Source: Candidatus Binatia bacterium
Lineage (GTDB): Bacteria > Desulfobacterota_B > Binatia > UBA9968 > JAJDTQ01
Length of the DNA: 6,861 nt
Direction of reading: 5' to 3'
Assembly: GCA_022827045.1 (NCBI GenBank)
Contig: JAJDTQ010000287.1
Location: forward strand, 1-6,861
Shown: one piece after another, positions 6,000-6,861 of the stretch
Position numbering within the stretch: the stretch's first letter is position 1
How the letters are laid out: each line of letters opens with the position of its first letter
Position numbers and translations under genes: made by a program
The notes under the pieces: model-generated
Database searches by the model: none
What the model was told of the DNA's origin: nothing
Seen by the model: only the letters and a program-made list of their open reading frames with translations

Positions 6000-6077
6000 G
6001 GAAGCTCAACCGCCCGGTGACTCTCGTTTTCCAAGACCTGACGATTCTGGCAGGCGCGCCTTTCAGCGTCGCCTGGC

Positions 6078-6722
6078 TCAGCTCCCTAAGCCCCGTATGG
6101 CAGACGGCAACTCGCTGAACGTCGCGACCTTCGCAGTGGCTCTGGACAAGTCGTGAGATGCCGTGAATTCGTTGGCAACCACGATGCAGTCAATCCCCGC
6201 CGCTACCGCCGACTCCAACCCTCGCGCCGAATCTTCAACAACCACCGTTTCAGCGGCGGTAGCGCCAAAGCGTTCGAGCCCTGTCAGATAGGGTTCGGGA
6301 TGCGGTTTAGCTTGCTCGTAGTCCTCCCTGTCCAAATAGAACTCCATATAGTCCAGGATCGAACGCTCTTCGTGTATGAGGTCGAAGTCAGCTCGTTTGG
6401 ATGTAGTCACGATAGCCATTCGGTACGTATCCGAGAGCTCGGCCAGCGTTTGCAAGACGCCCTCAATCTCGATGTCCTCTGTTCGAAGATATTCCTGGTA
6501 GTAAGCATTGCGGACCTCACGCTGCCTGCTGATGGTCTGTTCATCAACACCTGCCGCTATGGCCTGCGCCCAGGTGGCAAATCCGTGGGTCATGTCTCGC
6601 AGGTATTGGTCTCTATCCAGCGTAAATCCAATATCAGCCAGGGCGCGCGCTCCGGCCTTGTAATACCAGAACTCGGTATCCACCAGGACCCCATCATGGT
6701 CAAAGAGGATGTACTTCTTCAC
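6078..6722 (-). CDS. HAD-superfamily hydrolase, phosphatase/beta-phosphoglucomutase-like (subfamily IA)
   Basis: This 214-residue protein has all four HAD motifs in order: motif I FDHDGV with nucleophile Asp8 and acid/base Asp10; motif II Thr106/Thr107 in IVTTSKR; motif III Lys139 in AKPHPEPY; motif IV Glu163-Asp164 in VVEDSARG, the Mg2+ ligands. A helical cap insert (about 15-90) between motifs I and II places it in subfamily I, with phosphoglycolate phosphatase-like and beta-phosphoglucomutase-like enzymes. The substrate cannot be read from sequence. The start is GTG at 6720-6722, with AGGGA 6 nt upstream. It lies 29 nt behind a partial upstream gene on the same strand, so the two are probably cotranscribed. 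Its base composition is close to half G/C, well below the left part of the window. Confidence 0.92.
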   Translation of the reverse strand: MKKYILFDHDGVLVDTEFWYYKAGARALADIGFTLDRDQYLRDMTHGFATWAQAIAAGVDEQTISRQREVRNAYYQEYLRTEDIEIEGVLQTLAELSDTYRMAIVTTSKRADFDLIHEERSILDYMEFYLDREDYEQAKPHPEPYLTGLERFGATAAETVVVEDSARGLESAVAAGIDCIVVANEFTASHDLSRATAKVATFSELPSAIRGLGS

Positions 6723-6751
6723 CGTTGGTCCCTATGGCCCTACGTACACGG

Positions 6752-6861
6752 TCATGCGATTCCCTGAAGGTTGCTTGCCAAGCGTGACTCAATGGGTTGA
6801 TCCGCCCCTGGAAACTCGAAAGAGCGCCAGGTGATCTTCTCGTAAAGGTAGATGTAGCGTC
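6752..6861 (-). CDS. C-terminal end of an unidentified gene (5' part beyond window)
   Basis: The minus strand is open from the right edge for 35 codons to TGA at 6752-6754. The reading is protein-like, with aromatic-rich RYIYLYEKITWRSFEFPG and then a charged tail ending LQGIA. I do not recognise the family from so little. It ends 29 nt before the HAD start codon, and its base composition matches the HAD gene, so it is probably the preceding gene of the same operon. Confidence 0.65.
   Translation of the reverse strand, partial: RYIYLYEKITWRSFEFPGADQPIESRLASNLQGIA

Noticed and set aside
5843..6077. Small peptide gene upstream of the acetyltransferase on the minus strand
   Set aside because: The only ATG-started frame, in the 5880-5920 region, is about a dozen codons long and has no ribosome site.
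6153..6767. 204-codon plus-strand open frame over the HAD gene
   Set aside because: It is antisense to a HAD gene with all four catalytic motifs, and no domain is visible in it.

Overview
The window is mostly GC-rich DNA (47 of 60 bases are G/C at 3121-3180, for example), with a less GC-rich right end (29 of 60 at 6361-6420). The secreted leucine-rich-repeat and fibronectin-III proteins, together with a soluble GAF-PAS kinase, suggest a bacterium such as a Chloroflexota member, possibly a host- or sponge-associated lineage. That placement is inference from protein style, not proof.

Layout, left to right. (1) Positions 1-1301, minus strand: an exported plant-type leucine-rich-repeat protein running off the left edge, with 12 uninterrupted 24-residue repeats visible. 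(2) 1302-1566: a divergent intergenic region. It holds a nested stem structure directly against the Shine-Dalgarno of the LRR gene, an AT-rich island with two abutting perfect palindromes, and a GGCC-rich palindrome. (3) 1567-3948, plus strand: one polypeptide carrying a whole signalling chain, GAF-PAS-histidine kinase-receiver-OmpR-type winged helix. (4) 3949-4357: mostly non-genic, but with a minus-strand stretch (4028-4216) whose codon composition looks like the 3' end of a decayed gene. (5) 4358-4951, minus: a small exported or membrane-anchored single-FN3 protein. (6) 4952-5323: its leader, with another nested stem structure ending just before a strong Shine-Dalgarno, then a GC hairpin, then a coding-like in-frame tail behind the next gene. 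(7) 5324-5842, minus: a GNAT acetyltransferase resembling spermidine/spermine acetyltransferases. (8) 5843-6077: intergenic, two adjacent hairpins, no gene seen. (9) 6078-6722, minus: a HAD-family phosphatase/mutase. (10) 6752-6861, minus: the last 35 codons of another gene, 29 nt upstream of the HAD gene and probably in the same operon.

How they may work together: the fused kinase-regulator is transcribed divergently from the LRR gene and could control it, and itself, through the palindromes between them. The LRR and FN3 proteins are both exported, eukaryote-like adhesion or recognition modules, and both mRNAs have a stem structure placed to affect ribosome binding. The acetyltransferase and HAD genes look like ordinary metabolic genes. 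The HAD gene and its upstream neighbour lie in DNA of different base composition and may have a different history. No mobile element, tRNA, rRNA or CRISPR array was found.
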